From an uncultured Clostridia bacterium (GTDB taxonomy: Bacteria > Bacillota > Clostridia > Christensenellales > Borkfalkiaceae): a stretch of DNA of 37,397 bases. A model generated the notes under the pieces. That model was not told the DNA's origin. It made no database searches and worked only from the letters and a program-made list of their open reading frames with translations. The stretch spans positions 1 to 37,397 of the forward strand of contig CANQJF010000020.1 of assembly GCA_947624225.1 (NCBI GenBank), read 5' to 3'. The translations under genes and the position numbers were made by a program. Positions 1 through 9,259 of this stretch are shown piece by piece (the stretch's first letter is position 1; the number at the start of each line of letters is the position of its first letter).

Positions 1-641
1 GAACGGAACACGGCCTTGATGGCCTCGAAGAGCTGTTCCTTGGGATCGGAGGGGAAATCCTTGCCGATCTTTTCCTTATATTCTGCCTTGAACTGGTTGG
101 CGAGCGTTTTGAGATCCTCGGCGCTGAGCTCCACGTCCTGCTTGACGCCCTTTTCTTCTTTCATCTTGTCGATGAGGACCTCGAAGTACTTCTTGCCCAC
201 TTCCATGACGACGTCGGAGAACATCTGGATGAAGCGGCGGTAGCAGTCCCACGCCCAGCGGGGGTTGTTGGACTTCTTCGCGATGACCTCGACGACTTCT
301 TCGTTGAGACCGAGGTTGAGGATGGTGTCCATCATACCGGGCATGGAAGCACGGGCGCCCGAACGGACGGAGACGAGAAGCGGGTTCTCTTTGTCGCCGA
401 ACTTCTTGCCGGTGATCTTTTCCATCTTATCGATGTATTCCATGATTTCGGCACGGATCTCATCGTTGATCTGTCTGCCGTCCTCATAATACTGCGTGCA
501 GGCCTCGGTGGAGATGGTGAAGCCCTGCGGAACGGGAAGGCCGATGTTGGTCATCTCCGCGAGGTTCGCGCCCTTGCCGCCAAGCAGTTCACGCATGTTG
601 GCGTTGCCTTCGGTGAAAAGGTAACAATACTTTTTTGCCAT
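1..641 (-). CDS. ppdK: Pyruvate, phosphate dikinase, N-terminal part (runs off left edge)
   Basis: The minus strand read from 641 to the window edge gives 213 codons that start MAKKYCYLFTEGNANM and continue with ELLGGKGANLAEM, the opening of the ATP-grasp nucleotide-binding domain of PPDK. SVRSGARASMPGMMDTILNLG, the family arginine/glycine signature, follows around residues 95-115. The enzyme interconverts pyruvate + ATP + Pi with PEP + AMP + PPi in the cytosol. Start choice is firm: ATG at 641 with the ribosome-binding site caggagg 8 nt upstream, and a sigma-A promoter behind it. Only about a quarter of the usual 870-residue protein is inside the window, so the phosphohistidine and PEP domains are not seen. 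Together with GTP-type PEP carboxykinase at 24.7 kb it fits a pyrophosphate/GTP-linked PEP node typical of anaerobic Clostridia (inference). Confidence 0.95.
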   Translation of the reverse strand, partial: MAKKYCYLFTEGNANMRELLGGKGANLAEMTNIGLPVPQGFTISTEACTQYYEDGRQINDEIRAEIMEYIDKMEKITGKKFGDKENPLLVSVRSGARASMPGMMDTILNLGLNEEVVEVIAKKSNNPRWAWDCYRRFIQMFSDVVMEVGKKYFEVLIDKMKEEKGVKQDVELSAEDLKTLANQFKAEYKEKIGKDFPSDPKEQLFEAIKAVFR

Positions 642-683
642 TTGGAATTCCTCCTGATTTTTTTACGATCTTTACCAAATGAG

Positions 684-712
684 ATTATACACCATTCGGA
701 GAGAAAAAACAA
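684..712 (-). promoter_or_regulatory. Sigma-A promoter of ppdK
   Basis: On the minus strand TTGTTT (707-712), a 17-bp spacer and TATAAT (684-689). The leader to the ATG at 641 is about 36 nt and carries a strong Shine-Dalgarno. Confidence 0.75.
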
Positions 713-815
713 GCCTTTCAAGGCAATTTTTCCCGCCATCGGGAAGATTTTTCCGCTTTGGGGAAATTTCCCGCTCCCTCTCCCGCGCAAAATTTGCAAA
801 AGATTACAAAACATA

Positions 816-851
816 CCGCCGCGGGGCGCTTTCCCTAAGCGCCAGCGGCGG
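816..851. repeat. Long GC-rich stem-loop between divergent ppdK and htrA
   Basis: CCGCCGC / GCGGCGG enclose GGCGCTT-TCCCT-AAGCGCC, giving a 14-bp stem with small bulges. It lies upstream of both divergent genes, so it is not obviously a terminator for either. On the minus strand it is followed only by TATGTTTTG. The rest of the 642-1031 gap is AT-rich, with the ppdK promoter on one side. A TATAAA-like box near 960-965 is the best but weak htrA promoter candidate. Confidence 0.5.
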
Positions 852-1031
852 TCCATGGGATGTGCAAACTCTCCCGGGCCGTACGAATGCTTTCCTGCGT
901 TTGCAAAGAAAACTTCACAAAAATAACAAAAAAACGGTAAAAAACCGACACAAAATGGGTATAAAATGAATATCACCTAAAAAATGGAAATTTGTCATGC
1001 TTTCCCGTCCGAAAGCCGAAAAGGAGCAATC

Positions 1032-2144
<1,113 letters not shown>

Positions 2145-2202
2145 GCCCAAGGTTCCCTTAAAAATACCGCCCGTCTTTCGGCATCTCACCGCATTGCGGC
2201 AT

Positions 2203-2211
2203 ACCATGTCC
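2203..2211 (-). repeat. GGACATGGT word, intergenic copy
   Basis: Exact copy, extended to CGCGGACATGGTATGC on the minus strand, in the gap between htrA and the SecB-like gene. Confidence 0.8.
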
Positions 2212-2304
2212 GCGATGGGAGGGCAAATTTCATTATTTGATGGGATGCGGCGGCCGCCGCTTATTCCGAAAACAAAAAATACGGCGGGAATTCACGTTTC
2301 GCCC

Positions 2305-2333
2305 TTGACTTTTCCCCCGCGATATGGTAAAAT
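2305..2333 (+). promoter_or_regulatory. Sigma-A promoter of the SecB-like gene
   Basis: TTGACT (2305-2310), 17-bp spacer, TAAAAT (2328-2333). The gene's ATG is at 2365 behind an agaggt-type ribosome-binding site. Confidence 0.75.
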
Positions 2334-2364
2334 GAATTGGAATCAAAAAAAGAGGTAAGAAAAA

Positions 2365-2808
2365 ATGATCGATTATATTTTGAGAGGCATCCGTGCCGAC
2401 GAACTGTCCTTTAAGGTCAACCCCATCCAGGTCGCTCCGGACACAAAGTTCGAGATCAAGCCCATGTTCTCGCGCCGCATCCAGGGCATCAAGGAAAATC
2501 CCAAGATCAATATCGTCGTTTTGGAATGCAAGATCGCGACGAGCGAGCAGACGCCCCAGCCTTTCGACATCACCGTGCGGCTCCAAGGCGTGTTCGAGGT
2601 GAACAACATGAACGACGCGGAGGACAGACGCATCTTTGCGCTCAACGCCACCGAGACGCTGTATCCCTATGTGCGTTCGGCCGTCAGCAATCTGACCTGT
2701 GCCGCGCTGCTGAACCCCGTCATGCTGCCCGTCATCTCGGGCGCGACGCTCTTCCCCGAGGACAGGAGCACGGAGCCCTTTGCCAATCCTCCCAAAGACG
2801 TGAACTAA
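2365..2808 (+). CDS. SecB-like protein (preprotein translocase SecB-type fold), putative
   Basis: A 147-residue soluble protein with alternating beta-strand patterns: KFEIKPMFSRRIQ, INIVVLECKIAT and FDITVRLQGVFEV, then a long C-terminal segment ETLYPYVRSAVSNLTCAALLNPVMLPV. This layout, four strands and then a helix with the YP-(Y/F)-(V/L)-R signature and a Pro-rich end, matches the SecB-like family found across Firmicutes. There it may chaperone exported proteins or act with toxin-antitoxin systems. No toxin or antitoxin gene is beside it. It has its own promoter upstream and a strong terminator downstream, so it is monocistronic. The family call rests on pattern recognition; the role is inferred. 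Confidence 0.7.
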   Translation: MIDYILRGIRADELSFKVNPIQVAPDTKFEIKPMFSRRIQGIKENPKINIVVLECKIATSEQTPQPFDITVRLQGVFEVNNMNDAEDRRIFALNATETLYPYVRSAVSNLTCAALLNPVMLPVISGATLFPEDRSTEPFANPPKDVN

Positions 2809-2824
2809 CGGTTTCTGCAATGAT

Positions 2825-2859
2825 AAAGCACTCCGCCATGCGGCCGGAGTGCTTTTTTA
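2825..2859 (+). terminator. Intrinsic terminator of the SecB-like gene
   Basis: AAAGCACTCCG and CGGAGTGCTTT pair across an 8-nt loop and are followed by T6, 17 nt after the stop codon. Confidence 0.9.
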
Positions 2860-3223
2860 TTTGTGCAGGGCATGTTGGGTGCCCGACTCTCTTTGTCATT
2901 CCGAGTCGAAATGGCATTACAGCTTCCGAATTACTTCTCCGCGAGGGAATCTTATTGCGATCAGGCTCAAATGGTTCGCGGATGCCATGCTTTTTTATTC
3001 GCTCTGCCTATGCTTGATCGAAGTAAGATTTCTCGCAGATGAACAGTTCGTTGAAAGTCAAACCCCGTTGGCTACTTCGCGCCGTTGGCGCTCGTGTCGC
3101 CCTTAGATTACAATAGAAGCCTCGGGCGGGCGAAATGACAGGCGGGCGGTATGACAGTCGGTAACCCAAGGCCTACCCCTTGGGGGGGGGCTCTGCCCGG
3201 AGGGCGGTGGGGGGGGCACAAAT
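2860..3223. repeat. Gene-free repeat region with dispersed repeat family member
   Basis: No credible ORF. It holds a gtcattccgag motif near 2896, a 32-bp segment at 3019-3050 that is the exact reverse complement of 24389-24420, two -atgacag- ends near 3127-3155, a palindrome around CCCAAGG/CCTTGGG near 3167-3184, and G runs of 9 (3182-3190) and 8 (3209-3216). The composition resembles the gap at 24.2-24.6 kb and not coding DNA. Confidence 0.7.
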
Positions 3224-4717
3224 TCAATATAATATTTGGGCGTTGTTGGGCAAGGTCAGCACGGGGTTATTGTCCCCGCGGACGGTGTATTGCTCCTCCG
3301 GATAGGAATGGTGCGGGATCATATAGACCCTCTTGCCGCACCATACGCCCTCCGCTTCGGCCGTGAGGTAGCGGTTCCGCAAGATCTCCTCCATCACGCC
3401 GCGGTTGAGTTCCACGATCACATTCTGATATCCCGCCGCGAAGCACTCCGCGATCTCCGCGCGAAGACGCATGGCGATGAAGATGTCTGAGTAAACATAG
3501 CCCTGCCGCGTGCAGTGCGGACAAGGTTTGAGCATGAAAGAAGTCACTTCGTTGGCCGTGCGCTTGCGCGTGAACAGCGTGACGCACAGCTCGCTCATGG
3601 GGAGCACCCTGCACTTGGCGCGGTCCTCGGAGAGCGCTTCCGCCAGCGCCGCCTCCACCGCCTGTCTGTGCTCCTCCTCGGCCATATCGATAAAGTCCAC
3701 GGCGACGATGCCGCCGATGTTGCGGAGCCGCACCTGCCGCGCGATCTCTTTGGCCGCGAGCAGGTTGGTCTCAAACACGGTGCTCTCCAAATCGCTCTCG
3801 CCCGTGTATTTCCCCGTGTTGACGTCGATGACCGTCATGGCCTCGGTGCGGTCGATCACGAGGTCGCCGCCGCCCGCAAGTTCCACATGCGGATCCGTCA
3901 GTGCATAGATCTGTTCGGCCAAGCCATACTCCGTCAGCATGGTGCGCGCGCCGCGGTGCAGGATGACATTCTTCTCGGAGAAATCCGAGCGCAAGCGCAC
4001 GAGCCGCAACACTTTTTCATACAGCTCCGCATCGCCCACATAGATCTTCCCGACGCCGCCCAAGGAATCCCGCATGACCTTGACGGGCAATTCATACTCG
4101 CGGTAGAGCGCCGTGCCGACGGGTGCGGGCACGGCCTGTTCGACGGCCGCGCGGTATACCCTGCGAAGATATTCCGACTCCGTCTTTAAGTGGCGTTTGG
4201 TGGCCGTCTGCGCCGCCGTGCGCACGATAAAGCCCTCCCTGTCCGCGCGGAGTTTTTCGGCCTCCTTTAAGAGCGTCTCGCGCATGTGGGGATCTGTGAT
4301 CTTGCGCGAGATCCCGAGGAAGTTAGTCTTGGGCAAGTAGATGAGATTCTTCCCGACAATGGAGAGGTCGCACGTCACCTTGGCGCCCTTGTTGCCGCGG
4401 GGGAGCTTGACGATCTGGACGAGCACTTCATCCCCCTCTTTCAAAGAGAGCCTCGGCCGCTCCTCCAACTGCCCGTCGTAAGTGGAAAAAACGGCAGCGC
4501 CCTCTTCGAGGGGAAGATAGCAATTCTTCTCCAACCCACACGCGATGAACGCCGCCTGCATGCCCGCGACGACATTCGCCACGCGCCCTTTATAGATGTT
4601 GCCGATGGCAAGCGACGGGAGCTCGCGCTCGGCGCCCACCTCAATGATCTTACCGTCCTCCGCGTATGCGACGATCTGCATTCCGCAAAAGCGGTCGAAA
4701 AACCATTCTTTTTTCAT
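3224..4717 (-). CDS. rng: Ribonuclease G/E family endoribonuclease
   Basis: A 497-residue single-strand-specific RNase of the Rne/Rng family, used in rRNA and mRNA processing. An S1 domain near the N-terminus is recognisable from GNIYKGRVANVVAGMQAAFI (about residues 39-60). The DNase-I-like catalytic core carries VIDVNTGKYTG and VDFIDM, with the Mg-binding Asp residues. The zinc-link cysteines CPHC sit near residue 400. There is no C-terminal scaffold extension, so it is RNase G-like in length. ATG 4717 has a ggggt ribosome-binding site and a leader of about 40 nt. The rng symbol is by similarity; the family does not separate cleanly into E and G in Clostridia. Confidence 0.93.
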   Translation of the reverse strand: MKKEWFFDRFCGMQIVAYAEDGKIIEVGAERELPSLAIGNIYKGRVANVVAGMQAAFIACGLEKNCYLPLEEGAAVFSTYDGQLEERPRLSLKEGDEVLVQIVKLPRGNKGAKVTCDLSIVGKNLIYLPKTNFLGISRKITDPHMRETLLKEAEKLRADREGFIVRTAAQTATKRHLKTESEYLRRVYRAAVEQAVPAPVGTALYREYELPVKVMRDSLGGVGKIYVGDAELYEKVLRLVRLRSDFSEKNVILHRGARTMLTEYGLAEQIYALTDPHVELAGGGDLVIDRTEAMTVIDVNTGKYTGESDLESTVFETNLLAAKEIARQVRLRNIGGIVAVDFIDMAEEEHRQAVEAALAEALSEDRAKCRVLPMSELCVTLFTRKRTANEVTSFMLKPCPHCTRQGYVYSDIFIAMRLRAEIAECFAAGYQNVIVELNRGVMEEILRNRYLTAEAEGVWCGKRVYMIPHHSYPEEQYTVRGDNNPVLTLPNNAQILY

Positions 4718-4759
4718 TCGGATACCCCTTTTGGACCCTAACGGGGTGATTTCGTTCTC

Positions 4760-4788
4760 ATTGTATCACAAAATTTCCTATTTTGCAA
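4760..4788 (-). promoter_or_regulatory. Sigma-A promoter of the RNase G/E gene
   Basis: Minus strand TTGCAA (4783-4788), 17-bp spacer, TACAAT (4760-4765), about 42 nt upstream of the start codon. Confidence 0.75.
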
Positions 4789-4808
4789 CACTTTTCAAAA
4801 GATATCCG

Positions 4809-5633
4809 TCACACGGCGGGGAGGGCCGTGGCAAGCAGGGCAGAGAGCGGAACATCATAAGCCCCTTTCTCCAAAGCGGAGAGCAGCTCCTCTTCCGGGA
4901 TCTCCCCCGCAAATTCCCCCTGTTCGAACACGAGCAGCGTGAGATACCTGTCCTCGCGGAGGAAGCGAAGCGTTTCGCGCGCGGGAACATCCCCCGCAAT
5001 GGCCAACCGCCGCTCTTCCACGCCCGCCTGAAAGCGCTTGGGTGAAAAGACGATGCAGCCATAGCTTCCCCCGCCGAATGCGCCCGCCGCGAGCAAGAGA
5101 GAAAAGATGAGCGAGAAAAAATCGGGGGAGGAAAAACAGGTGTAGACAAAGTATGCCAGCACCCCGAGGGAGACCGCAAAGGTCACTACCATGCCCGCGA
5201 TGCGGGCTCGTTTTTCACCCAACGGGCGCAAAATGATGCGAAGCATCCTGCCCCCGTCCAAGGGATACGCGGGGAGGAGATTTACAAAAAAGAGTGAAAA
5301 GGAGACGGCCGCGGCGAGCTCGGTGTAGGGATAGAGTTCGGGCTCTATCCACCACAGGGCGACAAAAAGTAGGCCCGTGAAGAGGTTGCAGAGGGGCCCA
5401 GCGAGGAGCACGGCGAGCTCAGCCCTCTTTCCGATGCCCGTGAGGTCCCCCGCTATGACGGCGCCGTATGGCATCAGCACGACCCGGTCGAGGGTATAGC
5501 CATACCGCCGCGCCGCAAACGCGTGCGCGCACTCATGCTCGATGGCCGCGAGAACGGCGGCCAGAAAGAGGATGAGCGTCCCCGTAAAGGCAGACAGCGC
5601 GCCCACCGCCAGAAAGAGCGGGTGGACGCGCAC
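4809..5633 (-). CDS. spoIVFB: SpoIVFB-like M50 site-2 metalloprotease
   Basis: A polytopic membrane zinc protease of 274 residues from the GTG at 5633. HECAH, in AAIEHECAHAF, is the HExxH zinc site in a membrane segment, and NLLPAYPLDGGRML supplies the third ligand (the NPxDG-type motif). In sporulating Firmicutes this intramembrane protease releases sigma-K in the mother cell. An upstream in-frame TTG at 5684 would add 17 residues overlapping the previous gene, but has no ribosome-binding site. GTG 5633 lies 11 nt after the upstream stop behind aaggg and makes the protein begin MRVHPLFLAVGAL, as in known homologues. About 100 C-terminal residues lie outside the core. The gene is directly preceded by a SpoIVFA-like gene. 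Confidence 0.88.
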   Translation of the reverse strand: MRVHPLFLAVGALSAFTGTLILFLAAVLAAIEHECAHAFAARRYGYTLDRVVLMPYGAVIAGDLTGIGKRAELAVLLAGPLCNLFTGLLFVALWWIEPELYPYTELAAAVSFSLFFVNLLPAYPLDGGRMLRIILRPLGEKRARIAGMVVTFAVSLGVLAYFVYTCFSSPDFFSLIFSLLLAAGAFGGGSYGCIVFSPKRFQAGVEERRLAIAGDVPARETLRFLREDRYLTLLVFEQGEFAGEIPEEELLSALEKGAYDVPLSALLATALPAV

Positions 5634-5644
5634 TTTTCCCTTGA

Positions 5645-6355
5645 TCAGCTCCAAGCGAGCAGCCCGTCGGAGACGGTGTAGCAATTCAAAATGCTGTCGT
5701 TTTCATAGAACATCACGCGGATCTCGCCCTCGCCGTCGGAGTAGGCAATGGGGATATTGGAGCGCACGACGTCTCCCTGCGCACCGTACACGTCGTCCAG
5801 CCCGCTGATGATGGTGGAGAAAGAATCGGAGTGGCGGATGCGAATGGAATAGCCGCTGTCCGCATTCCCGCTGACAGATTCGAGCGTCCCCGCCGCGGGC
5901 GCATAGACAGAGCACTGCGCCGTGAAAGACATCACGCCCAGCTCGGAGACGGCGATCTCCGCATCCACGCTGTCGTTGACGACGGGGGAGAGCACGAAGT
6001 CGGCATACGTGCGCGTATCGGCCGTGGACGTCTCCCCCTTGAACAGCCCGCGCACAAAGGTGTTGATGGCGCTTGTCTCCAAGAAGAGGTTGGTCAAAAA
6101 GATGGCGACGAGCAGCGCACAGACGGCAATGAATTCTCCGAAGAGGATGCGCTTTGCCGTGGAGGAGCGCGGCTTCATCTCCCGCTCGATGGGAGTTGAC
6201 TCGGCATAGGCGGGATCGCTCTCCATGCGCCCGTTGACTTCGTCGATCAGGCGGTCGGAGAGGTCGCCTTTCTTTTTCTTGCGTTCTTTGCGGTTGACGG
6301 TCACCGTCTCCACGGGGATCTCCAACATCTCGGCGTAACTGAGTTCATCGTTCAT
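5645..6355 (-). CDS. spoIVFA: SpoIVFA-like membrane protein with degenerate LytM/M23 domain
   Basis: A 236-residue protein with a charged cytoplasmic N-terminus, one membrane segment (FGEFIAVCALLVAIFLTNLF, about residues 91-110) and an outer C-terminal domain. That domain reads like an M23/LytM fold: VYAPAAGTLESV, SGYSIRIRHSDSFSTIISGLDDVY. The usual zinc-ligand HxxxD and HxH motifs are missing, as in SpoIVFA, which regulates SpoIVFB instead of cutting peptidoglycan. ATG 6355 follows the ribosome-binding site gaggtg. Position immediately upstream of the M50 protease on the same strand supports the assignment. I found no convincing sigma-E promoter in front of it. Confidence 0.8.
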   Translation of the reverse strand: MNDELSYAEMLEIPVETVTVNRKERKKKKGDLSDRLIDEVNGRMESDPAYAESTPIEREMKPRSSTAKRILFGEFIAVCALLVAIFLTNLFLETSAINTFVRGLFKGETSTADTRTYADFVLSPVVNDSVDAEIAVSELGVMSFTAQCSVYAPAAGTLESVSGNADSGYSIRIRHSDSFSTIISGLDDVYGAQGDVVRSNIPIAYSDGEGEIRVMFYENDSILNCYTVSDGLLAWS

Positions 6356-6561
6356 ATGTCACCTCGAAGCATTCTTTTGTCCGAAGAGGCCCTTTTTCCC
6401 CTCGGCAATCATACTTTATGCGGGGGAGGCGGCAATTAGAAGAATTTTTATATGTCGAATGAACAATTTTATGCGCGAATCACGGCCTGCACCGAATAAA
6501 ATTTCCGCTTGCCCGCCGTCAAACGGCCCGACGTGATTTTATTCGATTTATTTGGGAATAC

Positions 6562-6590
6562 TTGACAGCCCCCGTTTTTTTAAGTATAAT
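6562..6590 (+). promoter_or_regulatory. Consensus sigma-A promoter of the SGNH esterase gene
   Basis: TTGACA (6562-6567), 17-bp spacer, TATAAT (6585-6590); the ATG follows at 6619 with an aaggag site. Confidence 0.85.
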
Positions 6591-6618
6591 GGAAATACCA
6601 TATGATAAGGAGAACTTC

Positions 6619-7956
6619 ATGAAGCATTTGAAACACCTTGCGGCCGTCGTGCTGGGAACTGTCTTGGCGGTCTCCCTTGTCGCGTGCGCGCCCACCCAAA
6701 CCGACGACGCCACCTACTCCTACTCCGTCTCCCTCTCCGCTTCCTCCCTCTCTCTCCTTGCGGGCGACGCTTCTCTCGGCTCGGCCACGCTCTCGGCAAC
6801 AGTCCTTCGCGACGACGAGACCACGGACATGGTACCAACCTTTACTGTCTCAGACCCCTCCATTGCGACCGTTGATGAGGGCGGGACGATCACGGCAAAG
6901 GGGTATGGCAAGACGACCGTCACCGCGGCCTACAAGGATGCCTCCGCCCAAGCGGAGATCAGCGTCTTTGAAAATGCCGATGCCGAGCAGATCAACGCAC
7001 TTTCAGAGGATGCCGTCAATTTCTTCGGCCGCACCTACCGAAAGGACGGGGCCATGCAATTCGACAATCCCGTCACCGGGTTCGAAGTGAGCTTCCTCGG
7101 CGACGAGCTGACCGCCAACGTCACCGTCAATTCGGACGTCTATGTCTGCATCTATGTCGACGGGAGCGACAAGTCCCGGCGCGTCCGCCTCACGACCGCC
7201 ACGGCTTTCCCCCTTGCCGAGGGGCTGGGCGAGGGCATCCACACCGTTCGCGTGCTCAAATCCTCTGAGGTGGACTGCGGCACGTATGCCCTGCATGCGC
7301 TGGATGCGGCAACATTCTTGCGCGCACAGGCCAAGTCCGATCTCAAAATGGAATTCATCGGCGACTCCATCACGGCGGGGTACGGCAACCTCGTGCAGGG
7401 CGGAACGTGGTCGGTGGAGAACTCCGACGCCTGCTCCTCCTATGCCTACCTCACTGCCGCGGCGCTGGACGCGGACTTCTCCGTCGTGGCGCTGAGCGGG
7501 ATCTGCGTGAACGTCTATATGTGGGGAGGCACCAACAAGATGACCGACATGCACCAATATTATTCCCTGCAAAATAAGCAGACCTATCCCTACGATGCGG
7601 ACATGGATATCGTCGTTTTGAATCTCGGCACCAACGACGGCAGCTACATCGACGAAAATGACGACTACGCTCCCCTGTTTAAGACGGACTATCGGGCGTT
7701 TGTCACGCATTTGCGCGAGATCTATCCCAAGGCATACATCCTGTGCGTCTACGGCATGATGGGCAAGAATTCTTTCATCGACCTCGGCATCAAGAACACG
7801 GTCAAGGCAATGGAGGATGACAAGATCATCTACCTCAACACTTTCAAGAAGAACGACGGCGGCGCGAGCTGGCACCCCGACGCGGCCGCGCACAGGCAGT
7901 ATGCAAAACAGCTCTCGGATTACATCACCGAGAACATTTTGAGAGCTGCCGAGTGA
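6619..7956 (+). CDS. Lipoprotein SGNH hydrolase, CE2-like carbohydrate esterase with Ig-like domain
   Basis: A 445-residue secreted lipoprotein: signal MKHLKHLAAVVLGTVLAVSLVAC with lipobox Cys23. Residues ~35-115 look like a bacterial Ig-like (BIG2) domain (SDPSIATVDEGGTITAKGYG). Residues ~135-230 form a beta-sandwich typical of CE2 esterases (FFGRTYRKDGAMQF). The SGNH catalytic domain follows, with Ser250 in IGDSITAGYG, Asn in LGTNDGSY and His419 in WHPDAAAH. CE2 enzymes remove acetyl groups from plant polysaccharides outside the cell, so a role in glycan deacetylation is likely but the substrate is unknown. The usual Asp two residues before the catalytic His is Ser here, a dyad-like situation known in CE2. 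A 9-bp word copy lies in the Ig domain (6825-6833). Start set by the aaggag site and lipobox. Confidence 0.85.
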   Translation: MKHLKHLAAVVLGTVLAVSLVACAPTQTDDATYSYSVSLSASSLSLLAGDASLGSATLSATVLRDDETTDMVPTFTVSDPSIATVDEGGTITAKGYGKTTVTAAYKDASAQAEISVFENADAEQINALSEDAVNFFGRTYRKDGAMQFDNPVTGFEVSFLGDELTANVTVNSDVYVCIYVDGSDKSRRVRLTTATAFPLAEGLGEGIHTVRVLKSSEVDCGTYALHALDAATFLRAQAKSDLKMEFIGDSITAGYGNLVQGGTWSVENSDACSSYAYLTAAALDADFSVVALSGICVNVYMWGGTNKMTDMHQYYSLQNKQTYPYDADMDIVVLNLGTNDGSYIDENDDYAPLFKTDYRAFVTHLREIYPKAYILCVYGMMGKNSFIDLGIKNTVKAMEDDKIIYLNTFKKNDGGASWHPDAAAHRQYAKQLSDYITENILRAAE

Positions 7957-7990
7957 ACTCATTATTCATCCCTTGACGCGCAATGCGGGC

Positions 7991-7999
7991 ACCATGTCC
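7991..7999 (-). repeat. GGACATGGT word, intergenic copy
   Basis: Exact copy (TGCGGACATGGTGCC on the minus strand) in the gap between convergent genes, just before the bidirectional terminator. Confidence 0.8.
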
Positions 8000-8029
8000 G
8001 CAACACAACGACAATTTTTCAATTTGCAG

Positions 8030-8059
8030 AAAAAAACGGAGCCGCTCGGCTCCATTTTT
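8030..8059. terminator. Bidirectional terminator between the SGNH esterase and cysteine desulfurase genes
   Basis: GGAGCC-GCTC-GGCTCC flanked by A7 on the left and T5 on the right, so it serves both convergent genes. Confidence 0.85.
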
Positions 8060-8095
8060 ACACGGGAAGAAATGAATGTTTTTAGCGGAAAGGAC

Positions 8096-9184
8096 TCACC
8101 GGGTCAGGCACGAGACGACCGTGTCCGCGGCAAAGCGCGCTTCCTCCTCCGTCGTCTCCCTGCCAAAGGAAAACCGCACCCCGCGGAGGGCATCGGCGGA
8201 GCTTCTGCCCATGGCCATCAGAACGTGGGAGGGTTGGGAGGCGTGCGCCGAACAGGCCGCCCCGCCCGAGGCAGCCACGCCTTTCAAATCCAGAAGATCG
8301 AGGAGATGGCTCCCGCCGCGGGCAAAGGTCATGTGCGAGATGTTGGGAGCGCGGTTGCTGCCGTCGACGGCGACTTCTCCCCCGAGCCCGGCAAGAACGC
8401 GCGCCTCGAAGAGGTCGCGCAAACGCGCCGTGTGCGCGCAATATTGCTCCCGCTCGGCCGTTGCAAGCGCGAGCGCCTCCGCAAAGCCGACGATGCCCGC
8501 GACATTGAGCGTTCCGCCCCGCAAGCCGCGCTCCTGTTCGCCGCCCGCGATGAGCGGACGGATGGAAACGCCTTTCTTCACGACGAGCGCGCCAACGCCC
8601 TTGGGCCCGCCCAACTTGTGGGCAGAAAGGGCAATGGCATCGGCATGGCGAAGGATCTCCCTTAGATCCTGTGAACAGGCCGCCTGCACACAATCGGAAA
8701 AGAAGCACGCCTCATGCGCATGTGCAAGCGCGGCGAGCGCGGCAACGGGTTGAATGGTCCCCACCTCGTTGTTGACGCTCATCACGGCCAACAGACCCAC
8801 ATCCTCGGACATGGTACCCTGTAAATTCGTCAAATCGATAATTCCGTCCTCATCCACGGCGCACGTCTTGCCGCCGCGAAAGGGGAGCGCGGAGAGCACG
8901 GCCGCATGCTCCGTCGCCGAGACAACGGCATTTCCCCGCCCAAGCCCGCGCACGGCCCAATTGTCGGCCTCCGTTCCGCCCGCGGTGAAATAGACCTCCG
9001 AGGGTTTCACGCCGAGAAGGTCTGCAATGCGGTCGCGCGCGTCGGTGACGAGAGCCGCGGCCTTTCGGCCGAACCCGTGCGAGGAATCGGGATTCCCGAA
9101 AATTTCTTTGAGGGCGGGCATCATGGCGGCGAGCACTTGCGCCCGAATGGGGGCCGTCGCCGCATAGTCCAAATAGATATCCAT
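8096..9184 (-). CDS. Cysteine desulfurase, NifS/IscS family
   Basis: A 362-residue PLP enzyme that takes sulfur from cysteine for Fe-S clusters or tRNA thiolation. It opens MDIYLDYAATAPI, the family N-terminus. The PLP-contact His is in SATEHAAV, the PLP Lys in LSAHKLGGPKG, and the persulfide-forming Cys in GGAACSAHASQPSHV near the C-terminus. No iscU, nifU, mnmA or thiI is adjacent, so the acceptor is unknown. ATG 9184 was chosen over an in-frame ATG at 9211, because the latter lies inside the promoter. There is no Shine-Dalgarno and the -10 box ends 6 nt before the ATG, predicting a leaderless mRNA. One 9-bp word copy falls at 8807-8815 and is read as Thr-Met-Ser. Confidence 0.93.
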   Translation of the reverse strand: MDIYLDYAATAPIRAQVLAAMMPALKEIFGNPDSSHGFGRKAAALVTDARDRIADLLGVKPSEVYFTAGGTEADNWAVRGLGRGNAVVSATEHAAVLSALPFRGGKTCAVDEDGIIDLTNLQGTMSEDVGLLAVMSVNNEVGTIQPVAALAALAHAHEACFFSDCVQAACSQDLREILRHADAIALSAHKLGGPKGVGALVVKKGVSIRPLIAGGEQERGLRGGTLNVAGIVGFAEALALATAEREQYCAHTARLRDLFEARVLAGLGGEVAVDGSNRAPNISHMTFARGGSHLLDLLDLKGVAASGGAACSAHASQPSHVLMAMGRSSADALRGVRFSFGRETTEEEARFAADTVVSCLTR

Positions 9185-9190
9185 AGCTTT

Positions 9191-9219
9191 ATTGTACACG
9201 GTCGCACGCATTTTGTCAA
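9191..9219 (-). promoter_or_regulatory. Consensus promoter giving a leaderless cysteine desulfurase mRNA
   Basis: Minus strand TTGACA (9214-9219), 17-bp spacer, TACAAT (9191-9196), then AAAGCT and the ATG at 9184. Transcription starting about 7 nt past the -10 box falls on the A of the ATG. Confidence 0.8.
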
Positions 9220-9222
9220 CAA

Positions 9223-9248
9223 GAACGCCCCGCTGACGCGGGGCGTTC
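9223..9248 (-). terminator. Terminator-like hairpin after the kinase gene, abutting the next -35 box
   Basis: A perfect 11-bp stem, GAACGCCCCGC/GCGGGGCGTTC, with loop TGAC, 11 nt past the stop of the upstream kinase gene. The minus-strand tail TTGTTGAC is a poor U tract, and this hairpin ends 3 nt before the downstream TTGACA. Confidence 0.65.
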
Positions 9249-9259
9249 GGTTTGTTCTT

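Noticed and set aside
3182-3216. Phase-variable G tracts (9 and 8 G)
   Set aside because: They are intergenic, downstream of both flanking genes, and within a repeat-derived area, so there is no gene whose frame or promoter they would switch.
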